Origin: Kineococcus sp. NBC_00420
GTDB taxonomy: Bacteria; Actinomycetota; Actinomycetes; Actinomycetales; Kineococcaceae
Length of the DNA: 64,000 nucleotides
Direction of reading: 5' to 3'
NCBI RefSeq assembly: GCF_036021035.1
Contig: NZ_CP107930.1
Coordinates: forward strand, 3,038,001-3,102,000
How positions within the stretch are numbered: the first letter of the stretch is position 1; each line of letters begins with the position of its first letter. Under the pieces are notes generated by a model. The model searched no databases, was not told the DNA's origin, and saw nothing but the letters and a program-made list of their open reading frames with translations. Shown here piece by piece: positions 61,089 to 64,000 of the stretch. A program made the position numbers and the translations under genes.

Positions 61089-61841
61089 TCAGTGCACCGG
61101 GAAACCGGCGAGCACCTGCAGGAACCGCCCGTAGGTCCCCTGCGCCTCGGCGAAGCGGAACGGCTTCGCCTCGTCCACGACGACCTGCTCGACGTCGGGA
61201 TCCTCGCGCAGGATCGCCATGACCCCGTCGAGGAAGGCCGGCAACGGCATCGCCCGGTCGTCGTCCTGCTGGCCGCCGAACTCCGTCCGGACGGCCGGCG
61301 GGACGATCTCGACGACGTCGATCCCGCTGCCCGCGAGCTGCACGCGCTGCGTCTCGGAGTAGGAGTGGATCGCGGCCTTGGTGGCGCTGTAGGTGGGGGA
61401 GGCCGGGAGCGGGACGAAACCCAGCCCGGAGCCCACGTTGACCACCGTGCCCCCGCCCCGGGTCGCGAAGAACGGCACGAACAGCGACGACATCCGCAGG
61501 GGACCGATGAGGTTCGTGGTGATGACGTCGATCGCCGCGTCGAGGCTCTCGCCCGTGCGGAGGTCCTCGTAGAGCGCGATGCCGGCGTTGTTGACGAGGA
61601 CGTCGACGTCGGGGAAGCGGGTGGTCACGTCGTCGAAGGCGGCCCGGACCGAGTCGGGGTCGGCGACGTCTAGCTCGACGGCGGCCAGGCCCGGGTGGTC
61701 CTGGACGATCTGGTCGAGGAGGGCTGTGCGGCGACCCGCGACGACGACGGTGTTGCCCTCGCCCTGCAGGCGCTGGGCGAGGCCCAGGCCGATGCCCGCG
61801 GTGCCGCCGGTGATGAGGACGGTGCGTCCGGTGATCTTCAT
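61089..61841 (-). CDS. Short-chain dehydrogenase/reductase, DltE-like
   Basis: A 250-residue classical SDR. TVLITGGTAGIGLGLAQRL binds the cofactor; LVNNAGIALYED; VVNVGSGLGFVPLPASPTYSATKAA has the catalytic Ser, Tyr and Lys; VVEIVPPAVRTEF follows. It matches the DltE/YdfG-like subgroup. It is divergent from the MmyB-type regulator, a pairing often seen in actinobacteria. Confidence 0.85.
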   Translation of the reverse strand: MKITGRTVLITGGTAGIGLGLAQRLQGEGNTVVVAGRRTALLDQIVQDHPGLAAVELDVADPDSVRAAFDDVTTRFPDVDVLVNNAGIALYEDLRTGESLDAAIDVITTNLIGPLRMSSLFVPFFATRGGGTVVNVGSGLGFVPLPASPTYSATKAAIHSYSETQRVQLAGSGIDVVEIVPPAVRTEFGGQQDDDRAMPLPAFLDGVMAILREDPDVEQVVVDEAKPFRFAEAQGTYGRFLQVLAGFPVH

Positions 61842-61889
61842 GTCCCCACCCTGCGCCCGCGGATCCCGTTGCGGGAGAGGACCGGTCAT

Positions 61890-61910
61890 CCAGGGATCGG
61901 CGGTCCCTGG
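61890..61910. promoter_or_regulatory. Inverted repeat between SDR and MmyB-type genes
   Basis: CCAGGGA and TCCCTGG pair across seven bases, near the middle of the 101-base divergent spacer. It may be the regulator's operator. Confidence 0.5.
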
Positions 61911-61942
61911 CTGCGCCGCGGCCGCGGAGCGAGGATGGTGGT

Positions 61943-62779
61943 GTGGACCGACCCGGACTCGCCGACTTCCTGCGCCGCCGCCGCGAGGCGCTGCGACCCG
62001 GCGAGGTCGGGCTGCCGCCCGGTGTCCGTCGTCGCGCGCCGGGGTTGCGGCGGGAGGAGGTCGCCGCGTTGGCGGGCATGTCCACCGACTACTACGCCCG
62101 CATCGAGCAGCAGCGCGGCCCGCAGCCCTCGGACCAGGTGGTGGCCGCGATCGCCCGGGCGCTGCGCTTCGACCTCGACGAGCGCGACCACCTGTTCCGC
62201 CTCGCCGGGCACCGGCCGCCCGTGCGGTTGCGCCGCGAGGAGCACATCGCCCCCGGGTTGATGCGGGTGCTGGACCGCCTCGACGACACCCCGGCGATGA
62301 TCGTCTCCGACCTGGCCGAGACCCTGGTGCAGAACCGGCTCGCGATCGCCCTCCTCGGCGACCAGCGCCACCACGCGGGACCGGCGCGCAGCCAGTTCCA
62401 CCGGTGGTTCACGGATCCGGAGGAACGCACGCACTACCCGGAGGACGACCACGAACGGCAGACCCGGCTGCAGGCCGCCGGGTTGAGGGCGGCGTTGTCC
62501 CTGTCGTCGGACGCCCGGGCGCGCGAGGTCCTCGAGGACCTCCTGCGGCGCAGCGCGGAGTTCCGCGAGGTCTGGGAACGCCACGAGGTGGAGGAGAAGA
62601 CGGGAACCCGGAAACGTCTCGTCCACCCGCAGCTGGGGGTCCTCGAGGTCGACTGCCAGAGCCTGTGGACCGAGAACCGCGCGCAGGCCCTGCTGGTGTT
62701 CACCGGCGTCCCCGGTACGGAGGCGCAGGAGAAGCTCGACCTGCTGCAGGTCATCGGGACGCAGCAGTTCGCCCGGTGA
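61943..62779 (+). CDS. XRE-family regulator with MmyB-type ligand domain
   Basis: A 278-residue protein. LADFLRRRREALRPGEVGLP and GLRREEVAALAGMSTDYYARIEQQRG form the MmyB-type HTH; the remainder is the PAS-like MmyB ligand-binding domain (DLAETLVQNRLAIALLGD, FHRWFTDPEERTHYPEDDHE, GVLEVDCQSLWTENRAQALLVF). GAGGAT lies six bases before the GTG. It probably regulates the divergent SDR. The 3' end overlaps the convergent DUF389 gene by 29 bases. Confidence 0.85.
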   Translation: MDRPGLADFLRRRREALRPGEVGLPPGVRRRAPGLRREEVAALAGMSTDYYARIEQQRGPQPSDQVVAAIARALRFDLDERDHLFRLAGHRPPVRLRREEHIAPGLMRVLDRLDDTPAMIVSDLAETLVQNRLAIALLGDQRHHAGPARSQFHRWFTDPEERTHYPEDDHERQTRLQAAGLRAALSLSSDARAREVLEDLLRRSAEFREVWERHEVEEKTGTRKRLVHPQLGVLEVDCQSLWTENRAQALLVFTGVPGTEAQEKLDLLQVIGTQQFAR

Positions 62780-63710
62780 CCCCCCGACGGACCCGCAGCC
62801 ACAGGTGGTGCTGCACCCGCAGCGTCACCACCGCGGCCAGCAGGATGCAGACGAGGTTCAGCACGAGTTGCCCCAGCGCGCCGAGCGCCGTCCCGTACTG
62901 ACCGGTCACGACGCCCGCGGCGAAGTCGGCCGCCGCGGGAACCGTCGTCACGCTGATGAACACCCCCACCAGCGGTCCCGCCTTCGCCGACGTCAGGGAC
63001 AGGGTTCCCGCGATCCCCGCCAGCACGGCGACGATGACGCTGAACGCGTCCGGGGAGGCGACGAACGACGTGAGCGGCCGGCGCCCGTCGAGGAACTCCT
63101 GCGGCACCAGCCCGACGAGTCCGAGCACGAACACCGCGGCCGCCGTGACCACCACGGCCAGCGGGAAACCCAGCGCGAGGGCCCGCACCGGTCCGGCGAC
63201 GAGGTCGCGACGGCGCCGCACGATCGCCACGGCCAGGGCCGCGAGCGGGCCGAACTCCGGACCGAGGACCATCGCCCCGACGATGAGCACCTGCGAATCG
63301 GTCAGCAGGCCGACCGCGGCGATCAGCGTGGCGAGCACCAGGAACGCGTAGTACGAGGCGGAGCCGGTGGCCCCGCCGTCGGCGGCGTTCTCGACCTGCT
63401 CCCAGATCAGCGCGTCGTCACCCGCGCCGGGCGCCGCCTCCTCGGCCTCCTGGATGCGGCGGCCGAGGGCCGTGTCGACGGTCTCGAGCACGATCGACCC
63501 GGACTCCTCCAGGCCCAGCGCCTGCAAACCGTCGACCACGGCGTCCACCGCCTCGCGGGCGACGTCGGCCTCCAGCAGGTCACCGGGTGGGAGCAGGCAG
63601 GCGCCGACGTGCCGGACGACGTTGGTCACCCCCGCGTCGGCGCGCAGGACCTCGAGGGCCGCGGACGTGGTGGCCGGCGGGCAGATCAGCCGCAGGTGGA
63701 GGACGCTCAC
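62751..63710 (-). CDS. DUF389 membrane protein
   Basis: A 319-residue protein. A ~115-residue cytoplasmic N-terminal domain precedes about six helices. SQVLIVGAMVLGPEFGPL and TSAKAGPLVGVFISVTTVPA are the DUF389 signatures. Function is unknown, although the family is wide. It ends inside the last codons of the convergent MmyB-type gene. Confidence 0.8.
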   Translation of the reverse strand: MSVLHLRLICPPATTSAALEVLRADAGVTNVVRHVGACLLPPGDLLEADVAREAVDAVVDGLQALGLEESGSIVLETVDTALGRRIQEAEEAAPGAGDDALIWEQVENAADGGATGSASYYAFLVLATLIAAVGLLTDSQVLIVGAMVLGPEFGPLAALAVAIVRRRRDLVAGPVRALALGFPLAVVVTAAAVFVLGLVGLVPQEFLDGRRPLTSFVASPDAFSVIVAVLAGIAGTLSLTSAKAGPLVGVFISVTTVPAAADFAAGVVTGQYGTALGALGQLVLNLVCILLAAVVTLRVQHHLWLRVRRGVTGRTAASR

Positions 63711-63792
63711 CCCGCCATGCTGCCGCAGCGCGCGGACTTGACCCCGGAGAGCGGGTGGGAGAACCTCGGAGGAGCGCCCGTCACCCGGGCGC

Positions 63793-63834
63793 CCGGACGA
63801 GCCCGCCGTACCCGGTCACGCGACAAGACGGCGG
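63793..63834 (+). ncRNA. Guanidine-III riboswitch (ykkC-III)
   Basis: The segment from CCGGACGAGCCCGCCGTA to ACAAGACGGCGG matches the ykkC-III consensus closely. CCGG (63793-63796) pairs with CCGG (63812-63815), and CCGCCGT (63803-63809) pairs perfectly with ACGGCGG (63828-63834) to form the pseudoknot. The conserved ACGAG and ACAAGACGG stretches are intact. GAGG, the ribosome site of the following SMR gene, starts five bases after the last paired base, so control is probably at translation. Guanidine binding should turn the exporter on. Confidence 0.85.
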
Positions 63835-63847
63835 ACGTGAGGTTCTC

Positions 63848-64000
63848 GTGTCCTGGATCGTGCTCGTCGTCTCCGGTGTGCTGGAAGCGGTCTGGGCCAC
63901 CGCCCTGGGCCGCTCGGCCGGGTTCTCCCGCCTCGCGCCGACCCTCGTGTTCGCCGTCGCGCTGCTCGCCAGCACGGCCGGTCTGGCGTTCGCGATGCGC
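63848..64000 (+). CDS. SMR-family exporter, SugE/Gdx-type (3' end outside window)
   Basis: The first 51 residues of a small multidrug-resistance protein: SWIVLVVSGVLEAVWATALG, with the essential Glu (E13) in helix 1, then SAGFSRLAPTLVFAVALLAS. The WATALG text is typical of the Gdx (SugE) branch that exports guanidinium in exchange for protons. The GTG start follows GAGG by five bases. The upstream guanidine-III riboswitch strongly supports the guanidinium role. Confidence 0.85.
   Translation, partial: MSWIVLVVSGVLEAVWATALGRSAGFSRLAPTLVFAVALLASTAGLAFAMR

Overview
The window is high-GC DNA (third codon positions almost all G or C) with GTG starts, tight four-base gene overlaps and weak Shine-Dalgarno sites, typical of an Actinomycete. 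A sugar ABC importer with no ATPase of its own, a DUF3516 helicase, MmyB-type and SigE-type regulators and a WhiG/FliA-like promoter fit a Kineosporiales/Kineococcus-like organism. That placement is inference, since no rRNA or other phylogenetic marker gene is present.

Layout. 1-6.7 kb: end of a GT2 glycosyltransferase, a GT-C membrane mannosyltransferase-like protein, a LuxR-type HTH protein, a PAS protein, a DUF3516 helicase and a secreted GH114 endo-galactosaminidase-like enzyme. 6.9-9.0 kb: a Tat-exported orphan binding protein and a MarR regulator. 9.1-18.4 kb: a DeoR regulator divergent from an eight-gene catabolic operon (GH4 glycosidase, binding protein, two permeases, AgaS, sugar kinase, PfkB-type kinase, class II aldolase). 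With the nearby GH114 enzyme it reads as a route for galactosamine or galactosamine polymer. 18.5-26.6 kb: mixed metabolic and membrane genes, including an amine oxidase whose C-terminal FAD-binding segment lies at its N-terminus (apparent circular permutation) and a FAD monooxygenase/MarR divergent pair.

26.7-42 kb looks accessory: looser codon use, gene remnants, many small proteins, secreted CARDB and LGFP-repeat proteins, two back-to-back sigma-factor/membrane-partner modules, a MazF-type toxin-antitoxin pair, and five copies of a short hairpin repeat with core CGGTCATCCCGCG. 42-53.7 kb: a GGDEF protein, several regulators with clear palindromic operators, acetyltransferases, and an envelope/osmotic stress group (Asp23/Gls24 protein, aquaporin, PMP3-like peptide) flanked by two copies of one TetR-type operator. 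53.8-64 kb: a Tat-exported alkaline phosphatase with a PHO-box-like array, a frameshifted hydrolase, an MFS/TetR pair, an Lrp/2-keto-acid decarboxylase pair, an SDR/MmyB pair, a DUF389 protein, and a guanidine-III riboswitch in front of a SugE/Gdx-type SMR exporter cut by the window end.

Many genes start six or seven bases after a TAnnnT-like -10 hexamer, so leaderless transcription is probably common here. I saw no rRNA, complete tRNA, CRISPR array, insertion sequence or replication origin.
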